Part shown: one piece after another, positions 35,396-47,407 of the stretch
How positions within the stretch are numbered: position 1 is the first letter of the stretch
Layout: each line of letters begins with the position of its first letter
Assembly: GCA_963920525.1 (NCBI GenBank)
Contig: OY986438.1
Location: 133,950,671 to 134,014,670, forward strand
DNA length: 64,000 bases
Reading direction: 5' to 3'
From: Dichetophora obliterata
Taxonomy: Eukaryota > Arthropoda > Insecta > Diptera > Sciomyzidae
Notes under the pieces: generated by a model
What the model saw: the letters and a program-made list of their open reading frames with translations, nothing else
Database searches by the model: none
Told to the model about the DNA's origin: nothing
Translations under genes and position numbers: made by a program

Positions 35396-36849
35396 AATGG
35401 CCTACAAATCTTGTTGTTTTTTTTAGTGTTCTGAATTATGGGCATCAAAAGAAACTCCTAAAGCTGTTGAAATCATTCCTTTTATTGATGAAATTGAACC
35501 TCGACCTGCGAATACATCAACACTATGATTTAATTTCTATAAGTTGTCCATTCGTTTGACGTTTTCTCAAAAGAAGGAAGAAACACACCCGTAAAATTGA
35601 AGAGGAGAGCAAAAGAGTATTTTTTAATGACAAAATATAGCTCAGTTGCCTAAATATCATACTTTTTCGTAGTACTAAATACCCAAAGATACTTCTTTTT
35701 CTACTACTTTTCCCCACTACTTGTTTTTTTTTATTGACAATATTTTGTTGTGTAAATCAATATTGAAATAATAAAAGAAATATGTACAGCACACATAACA
35801 CAAAAAATTTTTAAATTCTATGAATATTTTTAATTTTTTTTACATGTTTTTAAATAGATTGAATATTTTCGTAGCATTTTGCTTATAAAAGTTGGTATAT
35901 GGGGGTAACTCTGCCAAAAGTGCCTTTTTTCTTTTAAAAAATGGATAAATGTAAAAACAAAACTGAAATCAAATGTAAGCAATTACATTATGAAATTGAT
36001 TTGTAGGTATTTTGTGTTTTTTTAATGGTTACAGGAATGACATAAAATGTCAGGAATGCCAAAATGCTTTTTTTTTTGAGATCACAGGTATCGGAGATAA
36101 CTAAAACACTTTTCCGCACGTTTTTACTATATATTTTATAACTACTTTAATGTGTTATACTAAATTTCGTTTTAGTGTGTCACTAACTGAATACACAGTT
36201 GGTTACAGAAATGACAACTTTATCTTAGTTTACACTCGTCAAGACTTGACAGCTTTAAACAAGGGAAAAAATTTGGCACTTTTAGCTGATCAGTTTTGGA
36301 CAACAGCTTCCATTTTATTAAACTAAATTGTTGATCATCGAAACAAATTTATTAAACTTAGAGTCAATTCAAAAAGGAATATGGATTTCTGTATATTAAA
36401 TTAAAGATAAAACTGTAGTCTTTATATATAAAATATATTTTTGACACCTTAATGTTGCAAATTTTTGAAAAAAATAACGGTTTTATCGCTAATTAAAAGC
36501 AAAAGTAATATAATACTGCTCACAAAATTAAAATTAGAAATTGCTTTAATTTACTGCTTTTTTTTTTGGATTCGCCCGGAGGTATGAAATCTTCCAAAGA
36601 TACGTATACCCGTCCTATACGCATGCACGATTTACATTCTAAAATCTGACAGAATGAATGCACCTACGTACTAAAACATACCCCCTATTGGCAATTAGGA
36701 TTTTCCACTAAGCACATTAATTGGCTTTTCAGCGGAATTTAAAAATGGAATATATATAAAACGCGTATTTAAGTATACTTGATTCTATATAAATAAGCAA
36801 CATCGAATTAAATAATAGTAATTATTAATTTGAGGTACCCAAAAAACAA
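35396..36849. other. AT-rich non-coding stretch
   Basis: No gene, RNA or clear repeat recognised. Open frames are short and low in complexity. A GC-richer patch at 36570-36700 contains no recognisable motif. Confidence 0.4.
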
Positions 36850-37260
36850 TCAAAAACACTAAACTCATTTTAACTGGTTTGCGGCCATTGTCCAACCCAA
36901 GGACCTACGTGGAAATGAGATAAATCTCCTATCCGCCAAATCAAAATCCCAATTATTTGGATATGCATTTGGGCCAACGCAGGCATAAACTTGTGTGGAA
37001 AAGATATATACTCTGGCACACCAATCCAGGTGATAGTGTGAGTTCAGTCTAATTTCAAATCAGGAAACCACGTGAGCACGTAAATCCCAATTCGATTAAA
37101 AATTAAAAAATTGAATGATTAAAAAGTAAGTTTTGAGAAACGATCCATATTTGATGGTGCTTACTTTACAAAACATAATATTGAGACAAAAAGGAGAAAC
37201 AGAACAATCGTAATTAACGATAAGACTGCGTTAGGTATAATAGGATGAAGTTAAATTGAT

Positions 37261-38010
37261 TTAATTATTTAAATGTAATATAATTTTGCGTTTTAAGACG
37301 TCTACCGAATCAGAAAAATTAATCATGTTGAAGTTATTACTGAAATCATTGCACATACATCGTTAAGATTCATGAAGAGCGTAATTAGAATTGCACTGAC
37401 TCAACTTGAAAAACAGAAAATGTCTAGTTCCTCTCCTTGGATTGTTAAAATTTAGAGCTGAGATGAGATATTCTGAAATTATCCCGCAACGAAGTAATTT
37501 ATACAGAAACATGACATTAAGCATCATTCTTCTGCTTCTTAGGGAAGATAGTAAAATAATCTTAAGGTGTATTTCATACGATGGAAGTATAATATTGGGA
37601 TTCCAACGACTATGACGTAAAGCAAAAAGTAAAAACTGTTTTTGAACGGATTCTATGGCGTCGATGTAGACATTATATTGTGGGTTCCATACAACTGATG
37701 CATATTCAAGAATTGGCCTTACGAGAGAGGTATACAATAATTTAGTAGTAAAGGGATCACTGAATTCTTTAGCCCATCTTTTAATGAAACCAAGGACTCC
37801 TCTTGCCTTATTTATCACCATATTAACGTGGAGATTGAAGCGAAGTTTTGAATCCATAATAACACCAAGATCGAGAAAACTGGAAACTATTTCTAAGTTA
37901 GTGTTATTTATAGTGTAATTTATGTTACTAGCAGATCTTCGCGAGAATGTCATTTGCTTACATTTTTTTAAGTTGAGATTTAATATATTTAAGCTACACC
38001 AGTCCCACAA
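37261..38010 (-). pseudogene. RT thumb and C-terminal end of ORF2
   Basis: Starts WDWCSLNILNLNLKKCKQMT and continues through FLDLGVIMDSKLRFNLHVNM, KLLYTSLVRPILEYASVVW and RGTRHFLFFKLSQCNSNYAL, the thumb and tail typical of this RT class. A stop at 37363-37365 is premature: the frame goes on as MCNDFSNNFNMINFSDSVDV and ends at 37261. The 215-codon open part is the longest minus-strand frame here. Confidence 0.9.
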
Positions 38011-38482
38011 GTCTATTTAGATCAGATTATAAAAGATGTCGTTCTTCGGGTGATTTGTAACAAAGAAAAAGTTTCACGTCGTCAGCGTACATTAAGACGT
38101 TACAGTGTTTTATTACCGAAGGAAGATCATTGATGAATAGTAAAAACAAAACCGGTCCAAGATGACTGCCCTGAGGAACGCCAGAAGTGACTGAAATACT
38201 TTTTGAAAGAGAATTCTTATATAAAACCTTTTGAGTACGTCTAGATAAATACGAATTTATTCAATTTAATAATGTGACAGGAAACCCAATAAGGTGGAGT
38301 TTTTTCAAAAGAAGATTATGATTAACACTGTCGAAAGCTTTTCTAAAGTCCGTATAAATAACATCAGTCTGCAGTCCCAAAGTAAAACCATTTATAACAC
38401 GCGTACAAAACTCTAAGAGGTTTGTTGTAGTGGACTTACCCTTCAGAAAACCATGTTGAAAGACAGAAATGGTGGAAGACAC
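38011..38482 (-). pseudogene. RT palm region with catalytic motifs
   Basis: HGFLKGKSTTTNLLEF is followed by DVIYTDFRKAFDSVNHNLL, with the catalytic Asp in the D-F-x-K-A-F-D-x-V motif. Past a frame break comes GVPQGSHLGPVLFLLFINDL and then the Y-A-D-D box at about 38075-38092 (NVLMYADDVKLFLCYKSPEE). The key residues are intact; interruptions at about 38010 and 38260 separate the pieces. Confidence 0.9.
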
Positions 38483-38510
38483 GGAGTGGGTTAATTGATC
38501 ATTTATGATT

Positions 38511-39188
38511 TTCTCAAATTACTTAGGGATTGCACTTAATTTTGCAATTCCTCGATAGTTAGAAACATCTATCTTGGAGCCAGATTTATGAAGGGGTATA
38601 ATATAAGAATCCTTCCATATAATAGGAAAATAACCACTATGCAAGGAAATATTAAAAATGTTTGCTAGAGGAGTACACAGGTTTGTAGCACATTGCTTTA
38701 AAATACAGCTTGGAATTTTGTCAGGGCCAGTCGTAAAAGAAGATTTTACTTGTCGAAGATAACACATGACAATATTTGGGTCTATTACAGGAGTTTCAAA
38801 AGAGTTAACTGGCGGGAGAAAAGGATACACCGTGCTAGTATTAAATGGTATATCGGAGTAAGTTGATTTAAAAAAATTTGCAAACATGTTAGAAATCACA
38901 TTGTCACAAGATGATTCTTCCTGATTGAATTTCATAAGGGGTGGAAAGCAGGAGGTTTTACGTTTTGAGTTAACGAAACTATAGAAAAGTTTTGGATCAT
39001 CTTTAAATTGAGATTTTATGTTAATTATATAAGCAGAATAGCATTGTTTATTTAATAGTTGGTATCTATAACGACAAGAAGAATAGGAAGCAAAGTCCAA
39101 ACTAGAACCAGATATTTTATATTTTTTAAATAAACGATTTTTTAAATTTTTAAGTGCCTTTAGATCATTTGTTAGCCAGGGTGGATTT
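38511..39188 (-). pseudogene. ORF2 segment: linker and RT N-terminal region
   Basis: From 39188 the minus strand reads PPWLTNDLKALKNLKNRLFK, then LFYSFVNSKRKTSCFPPLM, VKSSFTTGPDKIPSCILKQC, and FPIIWKDSYIIPLHKSGSK with DVSNYRGIAKLSAIPK and a stop near 38519. The G-P-D-x-I-P and Y-R-G-I motifs mark the fingers of a non-LTR reverse transcriptase. The frame stays open for over 200 codons. Confidence 0.9.
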
Positions 39189-41508
39189 TAAGCATTGGGG
39201 AAACACCTTTTTTTTTGGGACTGTATGTTTTCTAATAGATAATTTAATTATCTTTCAAATGACATGCCAATATTTTATATCTATTAGATAATGGTAAACA
39301 TATAGATATTTTATTGAACAGATATTGTACCAAGCCAAAAAAAAATTAAAAGTCGATAACTAGTTGAGGTATCGATTTCTTGTTTGACCAAAAACATTTT
39401 TTTATTTTGAACAAAAAACCATTTTAATATCGTGGCGCCCCAGTTATTATAATCGTACCCTAATTTTTGTTTTCTGATAACAGCAATATTGTAGTGCGCA
39501 CTGAATTACGCAACTAACAAATACGCACTGTGGTCAAACTTATTGATTGCAATGTAAGATTTAACGCAACCATGTACATTGTTTTTCACTACGCATAATG
39601 AATCGTGGTGTTAAGAATTTCTTGAACTTTAGAAATGCCCTTCTAGCGACATTTGGCCCATCTGGCAATATTGTCTAAAACCATCATTAATTTTGACGTT
39701 CATCATCTTTTTTGCTTTGTTTACATTTTTTATTCTTGTTAGCTTAAAACGGAGTTCTTTTTAACACTTTGTCGCGAACGGCTGTAATTTTCTTTCAAAA
39801 GTATTTTTAATGAATTATATAATTAAATAAATGAATTTAAATATAGAAATATAAATTTCTAATTGTTTTCAATTTCGGAACTCGAACACGTGGTTATATA
39901 TTTATTTGCATTACGCGCTTACACATTAAGTTAATGTTTACTTTTTATCACGCACTTTTAAGTTATTATATTATTAGACACTATGTATTAGATTATGCAC
40001 ATTTTTGTATAAGATTTAGAAACTTAAGAATAACGTTACTTGACTTTATAAGCTCCGAGTTTTTGAAAATAAAAATCATTATTCTCACAAGCTTCAATAA
40101 GCTGACTTCTATTTTAAAAAGCCTAAGTGGATTTTTATGCCGGCTGAATAAAAATTAAAATAAGAGATAATCAATTAGAGCCAATGGCGTTTTTAAGAGC
40201 CAGCGAAAATAGTTGAGGCAGGTCCTTTTATAGAAATAAAGTCAACAATCATCACAACGAAACATTGAAACATAAATTTTTTCAGAGAAGACAACAAAAC
40301 CCTGGTTGTCATTTATATTTGAAGAGGAATATATTTTTGTTTACTTATTTACGGGTATTTTCAAATGTATGGACAACCTATGAAAATTAAATCATGATCA
40401 ACACAAAGCCAAAATCAACTCGAAACAGTCGATGTTCCATCGAATGTTGAAAGAGGGGTAGACAAACGAATTGCGATATAAGGCGATGGCCCAAGGAATC
40501 AACCAGCACCGGATTGAAAGGTTGATCTGGGACACCCTGCATAGGGGGCCATAAAAAGAAAACTTTCGCCAAACTCGCGAAACCCAGCTAGAATTTTACT
40601 CACCTCTGGTCATAGTATCGAGCCTATATCGCAGAATCCTGTTATTTTGCCAAAATGTGTGTTTTTGAGTCGCAGTTTTTGAGACCTGATTTCGAATTAA
40701 AGTTCTAAATGTGATATTTTTTTTTTTTAAAATGTTAAAAAAGAACACGCAAACGAATCGTTTCAAATTGTAAATTTAAAAACAAAGTGAAACTTTAACG
40801 AATTATAAATCAAAAAGAAAAACTAATTGTGAATTAAAAAAACGAATAGTTAGTAATAAAAAAACAGCAAATTGTTTTCGAATATAAAATATTTGTATTC
40901 AACGTTTGTAAATACCCTACACCTGAAGACATATTAACATTATGAAAACATTTTTGACGCACAAAATACATATAGAATCCTGATCAGCGTCATTCCTGGA
41001 GTAAAAACTAATTTCGCGATTGCGCAGGTGAATGTCTTAAATCAAATAGACGATAGTGGTTCCATAGGTATTTTCGTGTGCTTAATCCAAAATCCTTTTC
41101 TATCAGGTCAAGTTTTTGAGACATAGGCAAAAATATGCATACCGGTTCTTTTTCTGTTAATTCGACCATATCTTTTTAACGCATCGGCAAATTTCAATCG
41201 CCTTTTAAAGGCTTGAGTAAGTAATTTTAGAAGTCGCCTTTTTTTTATTAAATTCATTATTTTTTTAGCTCTGATACTATTGGCCTTCAAAAATCTAACA
41301 TTTTTTTGCAAATGTTCATCCCTGTTACGTTTTTATCTTTCCATATAATTGCAAAATTTTGTTTTTTGTCAGATGGACAATTTTTAAAATTTTTTACATT
41401 TTATTTTTTGCAATTTCCATTTTGAGAGTTATTAAATCATTTCCAATGCGTTAAAAATATGTAATTCGACAGACAGAAAAATAAGCGTTTTTCACATTCG
41501 TGCCTTTA
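39189..41508. other. Unassigned AT-rich stretch
   Basis: No gene recognised. A GC-richer patch at 40375-40640 gives, on the plus strand, ELRYKAMAQGINQHRIERLI and WDTLHRGP with stops on either side; this might be a relic of a transposon or gene I cannot name. Around 40960-41010, catatagaatcctgatcagc resembles the attcttgatcagcatcacct part of the dispersed repeats at 26.2 and 52.1 kb and may be an old copy. Confidence 0.35.
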
Positions 41509-42140
41509 TACACGGTTAGAAATCTTGTACTAAAATTGAAACTTCTCTTTACTACATACAAGTCTACACCAGCTTTGGTTTCAAATCAAGTATTTACAAA
41601 ATACTAAAAAATGGTTTTAATACAGCTTTGGTTTCAAATTTAGTACAAGCTTGGATTCAAATATTTAAAAAAAAAATATCAAACAACGCGAGATTCGATC
41701 ACACGACATTGAGTTTGTAAACTCACTACTCTTACCACAGAGCTATTGGCTTATACATAAAAAGTGCGATAAACAAACATATGAACCGAATCGCCTAATA
41801 TTGAGTCGCAGCATTGCCAGGCCAACTTTTTACGGGTCTTAATCCAAATTTAGTATCCACATGTACTAGAATTTAGTATTATTTGTATTAAAAACAAAAA
41901 GTAATGCAGAGTTGTACTTAAATTGAAACCAAAAAGACTAAAATTGAAACCAAAAAGCTAAAATTTAAACCAAAAAGCTAAAATTGATGCTGTAATATTT
42001 CTTTTGGTTTCAATTCTAGTACAGAAAAGTTTTAAATATGAGTTAGTATTTGAAAAGTTTAAATTTGAAACCGCAAGGTTTAAAAAATGCAGTAATATTT
42101 TAGTGGGACTAAAATTTAGTCCAAGATTTCTAACCGTGTA
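41509..42140. mobile_element. TIR element carrying a tRNA-like module, copy 1
   Basis: Begins tacacggttagaaatcttgt and ends ccaagatttctaaccgtgta, near-perfect inverted ends each with TA at the outer edge, suggesting TA-target insertion. The arms are rich in tactaaaat, ggtttcaa and gaaaccaaaaagctaaaa motifs. A tRNA-like segment lies on the minus strand near the left third. Colinear with the copy at 55874-56465. No transposase, so it is non-autonomous. Confidence 0.9.
41688..41752 (-). other. tRNA-like sequence inside TIR element (copy 1)
   Basis: The minus strand reads gccaatagctctgtggtaag, like a tRNA 5' end and D arm with an A box, then a tgagt/actca anticodon-type hairpin with a six-base loop, then gtgatcgaatc, close to the B box. 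The loop is one base short and the acceptor stem is not convincing, so it is a pseudo-tRNA. Confidence 0.6.
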
Positions 42141-42691
42141 CTAATTTATGTACTAATCTAATCTTCTTTAGTACAAAAGTTTACACCTATTTGCAAGCAG
42201 ATGTTATTTTTGTAATATGTGTTTCGTTTAAAGTACTTTAAACTTAAATATGGTTTTTGCAGGTGTTTTCATAAAAGTGGCGATATTTTTACAATCAAAA
42301 AGGTGGCAGCATTGGTACCGCACACAATACATGTTTTTGTTGAGTTCTTTTTATCTCAAAAAGAGATTGAAAATACATAAATTTTTCAACACCACAAATT
42401 TTTCTATCATGTGATTTTTTTTATGTTTTTCGAATAGAGCTTACAAAGAGAAAGCTTTTTCTAGCTGAAAATTATAACAAACAAAATGTATGTTTATGCT
42501 CTTATGATTTTAATTAATGATTTAAATAATGATTAGCACATTTACGTAACTTAACTTTCAAATGGATACCTTAGCTACCCAATAGAAAAAAAATTATTGA
42601 AATAGTGCCTTCCGTTCTCAAGCTTTAAGCTGACGACCATACGTGAGTCTCCTTTTATATAATAGTAAAGAGTAATCGATACCTTTTATAT

Positions 42692-43559
42692 AATCCACAA
42701 GAAAGGCGATCCCACTATCTGTGCCAATTACCGTGGGATAAGCCTTCTTAATATCGCATATAAGGTCCTGTCGAGCGTTTTATGTGAAAGATTGAAGCCC
42801 ATTGTAAACGAACTGATCGGACCTTATCAGTGTGGCTTCAGACCTGGAAAGTCCACCATCGACCAGATTTTCACGCTACGACAAATCTTGGAGAAGACTC
42901 AAGAAAAACAAGTCGACACCCACCATCTTTTTGTCGACTACAAAGCCGCCTTCGACAGCCCAATAAGGAAACACCTGTACTCCACCATGTCTGAATTTGG
43001 TATTCCTGCAAAACTAATACGACTTTGCAGGATGACACTGAGCAACACCAGCAGCGCAGTTAAAATCGGGAAGGACCTCTCTCCATCATTTATTACCAAA
43101 CGAGGTTTCAAACAAGGTGATTCCTTATCGTGCGACTTTTTCAACCTAATGATGGAAAAGATCATCCGAGCTGCTGATCTGAGACGTAGTGGCACAATAT
43201 TCTACAAGAGTGTTATGCTGCTTGCGTATGCTGATGACATCGATATCATTGGCCATAATACGCGCGAAGTCAGTGCAGCATTTTCCAGATTAGAAAGAGA
43301 GTCAAGTCGAATGGGTCTGGCAGTGAATGCAGATAAGACAAAATACTTGGTGTCAACAAACAAACAGTCCCAGCGTCTTGGAACCCACGTTACCGTTGAC
43401 AATACCTCATTCGAGATTGTGAAGAACTTCGTTTATCTGGGATCCAGCATTTATTCAACCAACGACATCAGCATTGAGATCAAACGAAGAATAACTCTTG
43501 CCAAAAGGTGTTACTTTGGGCTCAGCAGGCAATTGAGAAGCAGAGCCCTCTCTCGATGA
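42692..43559 (+). pseudogene. RTE reverse transcriptase, nearly intact domain
   Basis: In frame: GPYQCGFRPGKSTIDQIFTL, then THHLFVDYKAAFDSPIRKHL (first catalytic Asp), TKRGFKQGDSLSCDFFNLMM (the R-G-x-x-Q-G-D motif), and VMLLAYADDIDIIGHNTREV (Y-A-D-D). It continues with VNADKTKYLVSTN and NFVYLGSSIYSTNDISIEIK and ends at a stop at 43557-43559 after SRALSR, where related sequence continues. RT residues are complete, but the element lacks an endonuclease, so it is dead by itself. Confidence 0.9.
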
Positions 43560-44024
43560 ACGAAAATCACGCTCTATAAATCGCTCATCATGCCCGTTCT
43601 ACTTTACGCATCACAAACCTGGACGCTGAGCAGTTTAGATGAAAAGACTTTACGAGCATTCGAGAGAAAGATTCTTCGTAAGATCTACGAACCAATCTGC
43701 GTCAATGGCGAGTACCGAATACGGTGAAATGATGAACTGTATGAGCTGTACGCTGACATCGACATAGTTAAGCGCATTAAAATCGAGCGGCTTCGCTGGC
43801 TTGGTCATGTTCAGCGCATGAAAGACGATGCTCCAGTGAAGAAAACATTCGATTCGGTACCCAGCGGCGGTCAACGCAGAAGAGGACGACCGCATCTTCG
43901 TTGGAAAGACCAAGTAGAGGACAACCTGACGAACCTTGGAATTTCCAACTGGCGCCAGCAAGCGAAAGACAGAAATGGCTGGCGCAAATTCTTATATGAG
44001 GCCAAGACCGACATACGGTTGTAG
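43560..44024 (+). pseudogene. RTE C-terminal region
   Basis: Continues in frame after the stop with TKITLYKSLIMPVLLYASQT and WTLSSLDEKTLRAFERKILR, meets a second stop (cgg-tga where copy 2 has cgg-tgt), then NDELYELYADIDIVKRIKIE, RLRWLGHVQRMKDDAP and GQRRRGRPHLRWKDQVEDNL to the final stop. R-L-x-W-L-G-H-V and R-R-G-R-P are hallmarks of RTE C-termini. It contains the gtacccag site (43857-43864) that is occupied in copy 2. Confidence 0.9.
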
Positions 44025-44031
44025 CGCCAAT

Positions 44032-44063
<32 letters not shown>
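44032..44063. repeat. TAAG microsatellite (RTE 3' tail)
   Basis: About eight TAAG/AAGT units directly after the RTE stop and short 3' UTR. Simple-repeat tails at this place are usual for RTE-type elements. Confidence 0.9.
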
Positions 44064-44074
44064 GAGTAAAGATA

Positions 44075-44300
44075 ATTCACAAGGTGTGCCATCATGTCAT
44101 ATTGTCTTAACGCTTTACACTAGTTTATACATTTTATTGTTGCCTTCCATATAAAAAAATACTAATTTATTACAACTCTGAAAGCTATGTTGAATGAAGT
44201 GTCGTAATCAAACAGCTGTTTCTTATTTGCATTTATTTATTTTGTAAACTTTAGTTGTAAAATTTTAGAATAATATGACATGATAGCACACCTTGTGAAT
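44075..44300. mobile_element. 226-bp MITE with ATTCACAAGGTGTG ends
   Basis: attcacaaggtgtgccatca with tgtcatatt (44075-44103) is the reverse complement, with one mismatch, of aatatgacatgatagcacac with cttgtgaat at the right end. It lies just after the RTE tail. The outer right flank reads, reversed, agggtattcac, resembling the ends of the MITE at 27681. Confidence 0.85.
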
Positions 44301-44655
44301 ACCCTAAATATGTTGTTAGTATACAAAAGTTTTTTTTTAATTATAGTCAATAGTTTAAAACAAATCGATTAAGTATAGTCGATATTTTTTATAATAACAT
44401 GACTTTTTAAACTAATTGACTTAACAGAAGCAATTAGTAAAGGGTTTTATGTTTTTTCTATGCACAAATCATAAAAATTATTTAGTACGGAAACATACGC
44501 AGCTCAAAATATGCCTATAATCACCACAAACAGCAATTGGTGTGGGAAGATAGAGGAATTTTTTAATATCAACACAACCATGAAAACATTTTTTTAGCAC
44601 AGAAACTAGATTTTATACCTACTATAAAAAGAAATAAATTGCCTTTCGACAAAAA

Positions 44656-44735
44656 TAGGTCGGCCTTTGTAGTCAAGTGAAGAGTGCTCTAGACTATCAA
44701 CTCAGAGGTCCCCGGTTCGAATCCGTGTTCGGGCA
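44656..44735 (+). other. tRNA-like sequence
   Basis: Reads ttgtagtcaagtgaagagtg, D-arm/A-box-like, then ctctagactatcaactcagag, which can form a four-pair hairpin, then ccccggttcgaatccgtgtt, a good T arm and B box (GGTTCGAATCC). The acceptor strands do not pair. A tRNA pseudogene or SINE head; no tail or target duplication is visible. Confidence 0.55.
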
Positions 44736-47407
44736 TGGTTCTTTTCGCTTTCTATGTTCTTAACAACATTTTAGAATTATTGAAACAAAAAAACAACTAA
44801 ATTGTGGAAAATGTCGAATTAAAAGACAAGAACAACTGAGGGCTGGAAATGCTTGACAAGGTTAAGGCATAACACTAGCCTCGGTTATCAGCAATTCAAA
44901 TTGCCTTTCACTTTTGTTCTGCCTTATCGATAATTCACGTACGGTTTCAATCAATTCTTCCTCTAATAATATATTCCTTTCCTTTCAGGTCGAAGACCAA
45001 ACGTTGTTTGTATAAGGTGCATGCCTTGGTTCTTTGATCTTTAAAAACAAAAAATTACGTGATACAATTTTTTCACAGATGTGTACGAGTAGGTACCTGA
45101 TACCAACAAAATTTACAGAACAGTTTTGTTAGGGAAAATCATTTAGCCTATTTAAGCCAATATTTAATGTTAAATAAAGTTGCATTATAACACACTTTTG
45201 TTTATTTCACTGCTCCTCAAAGCAAACATTTTTGCAAAGCAAAAGTAGCGAATTCGGCCCTAAAACGTCAGCTATGAATAAAACGAATTACCTCAAAATA
45301 CTTAAAAACAATTCTTAAAAAAAACTTTAAATTTTTTATATTTTTTCCTTAAATTTCAATACAACACTGATAACCAAAATTTAAACAGCAGAAAACAGTA
45401 TAATTAGCTATAATAAAAAGGACTTCATCAGAAATCATTGACAGATGCAATTAAAATTGAATTGATTCAAAGAATTTCACTAACTATGCAGTGCAAATAA
45501 TTTTCTAATTGAGCACGTTTGACAACGCCAACGACATCGACATCAACATCGCCAACTTCCAAGACATTAACACAAACAACATTATTATATACTAGAATAT
45601 GCTAAACACCACCATCAAGCTCCCAATCGAATATTCCCTCACTATCTCTTTTGCACTTTATCTTTGTCTTTGTCTACCCTCCTATCATTTTCCATCTTCT
45701 TCTCCTTCTCACTCGAATGACTTCTGTTTTTTGTAATATTTTATTTTTGTGGAAACTGCTGCGAAGTGCTTTTTGATGAAATTAATTAGGCAACTCATTC
45801 GAAGAGATTTTCTAGGGTTTGACAAAATGTGTTCAGGCGTAGTTTTGAGCTAGCATGACATAATCATCATCATAATAAGCAGCAGCAGCAGGAACAGGAG
45901 CAGATGTAGATGAAGATGAAGAAGAGCAAAAATCTCTCATCTTGTGGCAGCAGCACAGAAAGAAGTTGTAGGAATTCTTCTTTGACGTGCTTAGTAAAAG
46001 CGGCTAATTACTTCAGCACACACACAGGTGGATAAAATCATCTTTCTATAGATAGAATTAAAAATCTATCTGAATGCTGCATATTTTGCATATGCTTGAA
46101 TAATTTTGAATTATTTCTTCATGGCTAATTATTTTGAAGATAAGCAACAGCAGCATTTGCCTGAAGCAGAGAAGTCAAATTATATCTAAAGATATTCTAA
46201 ACAGCAGTTAAATGGCACTCAAAGGATAATTTATTTTTAGCATACATATTTTAAATAGTTCTAAACTTTTATTAAAAATTCTGTAGGGCGCAGGTTTGCA
46301 TATATTATCAAAGGTGTTATTTTAGTAGTATAGAATTTTTGACAGAAATACACTCATATGTTAAACCAACTCTTTATTGGGCTCGTACTTTTGACATTTT
46401 TGTTAAGTATGCTTTGGTAAACTATCTTACAAAATTTTCAACCGAATAACGTATACAATTTCTGTATTTATTCATTTGTATTTATTTATAACAATAAAAA
46501 TTTAGTAAATAAGAAAATATTGAAATTCGATACAATTTTAAGAGACTTAAAAGTTAAAAAAAAATAAAGTTAAACAAATTAAAAAGTAATAAAAACATCA
46601 TAAAAAAAATAACCAAAACGATTACATCGGATACAATAAGAGAGTTGCGTTTTCAAGAAAAACAAGGTAAAGTTAGCAACATTTTATGTATCCTTATATC
46701 GGCCTAGATTCGTAGATTCGAGACAAACAAGGTCTCATACCTAACAAAATATCACTCCAATAAGCATATATATTATATACATCGTTCTGTATTCCAATAG
46801 CCGATGGAATTCTAGCTTAAAAAGGTGGTTTCTCTGTTAATCAGCGCAGGCTGTTTTTGAATTGGATATCATGTTGCGTTATGTGGTCAATTTTTTGAAT
46901 GCGGTGAGTTTTGTGGTGAAGTAACAAGTTGTCCTAAGCGTAAGCTAGGATAACTTGTTAGGTCAAATAAATATTTAAATTAATATATAAAAAAGTATCT
47001 GATCTAAAAATCTGCTCATAAATTGGCTTAAAATTACTTACTTAATGCATGCAGTTAAACTGCATGTCGTTCAAGGTCAAGGTTAATGTAAGCAATCAAG
47101 CTGATACACATACACATTTCTGTTATGTTAGACAAGTTTGCAGTTTGATTCACAGTTCTTTTTGCTTTTAAAATCCTTCAACATATTGATTCAACCGTTG
47201 AATGAATGGCAAAGCATCATAATTATTAAGCACAGTCCAAACATTCATGTTTAACAGCATCTTTCTCACAACTCCTTTTCTGTATTCAAATATGCAATCA
47301 ATGTTTGGTTCGAATATTCTATCTGTATGCTTGTCTCGCTGTACAAATCTTTTCTAAATTTTTTTTAAGCGTGTCATTTGTGTTACAGCGCTATTGCGTT
47401 ACTTTCT
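44736..47407. other. AT-rich non-coding stretch
   Basis: No gene recognised. Small structures: an AGC/GAA-type repeat at about 45880-45930, a hairpin at 46922-46960 (taacaagttgtcctaagc with gctaggataacttgtta), and a palindrome near 47048-47066 (catgcagttaaactgcatg). Confidence 0.45.

Larger units (their letters stand above)
36850..39188 (-). mobile_element. Jockey/CR1-like non-LTR retrotransposon, 5'-truncated
   Basis: The minus strand codes for the end of ORF2 with RT and no RNase H. The coding homology starts abruptly at about 39188, so the endonuclease is missing. The frame ends at 37261-37263 after one premature stop. A somewhat GC-richer region to about 36850 is likely 3' UTR, but I do not see a poly-A or simple-repeat tail that would fix the end. 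Clade is inferred from RT motifs. Confidence 0.85.
42692..44063 (+). mobile_element. RTE-type non-LTR retrotransposon, copy 1 (5'-truncated)
   Basis: The plus strand codes for RT from IHKKGDPTICANYRGISLLN through the C-terminus and ends with a stop at 44022-44024, a very short 3' UTR and a TAAG microsatellite tail of about eight units (44032-44063). A simple-repeat tail and Y-A-D-D-I-D-I-I are typical of RTE-type elements. The endonuclease is absent. Homologous to the copy starting at 47408. Confidence 0.9.

Noticed and set aside
42938..43402. Minus-strand frames opposite the RTE reverse transcriptase
   Set aside because: Shadows of the plus-strand RT, which has clear catalytic motifs.
44656..44735. 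Functional tRNA gene
   Set aside because: T arm and B box are good but acceptor strands do not pair and the anticodon stem is imperfect; kept only as tRNA-like.
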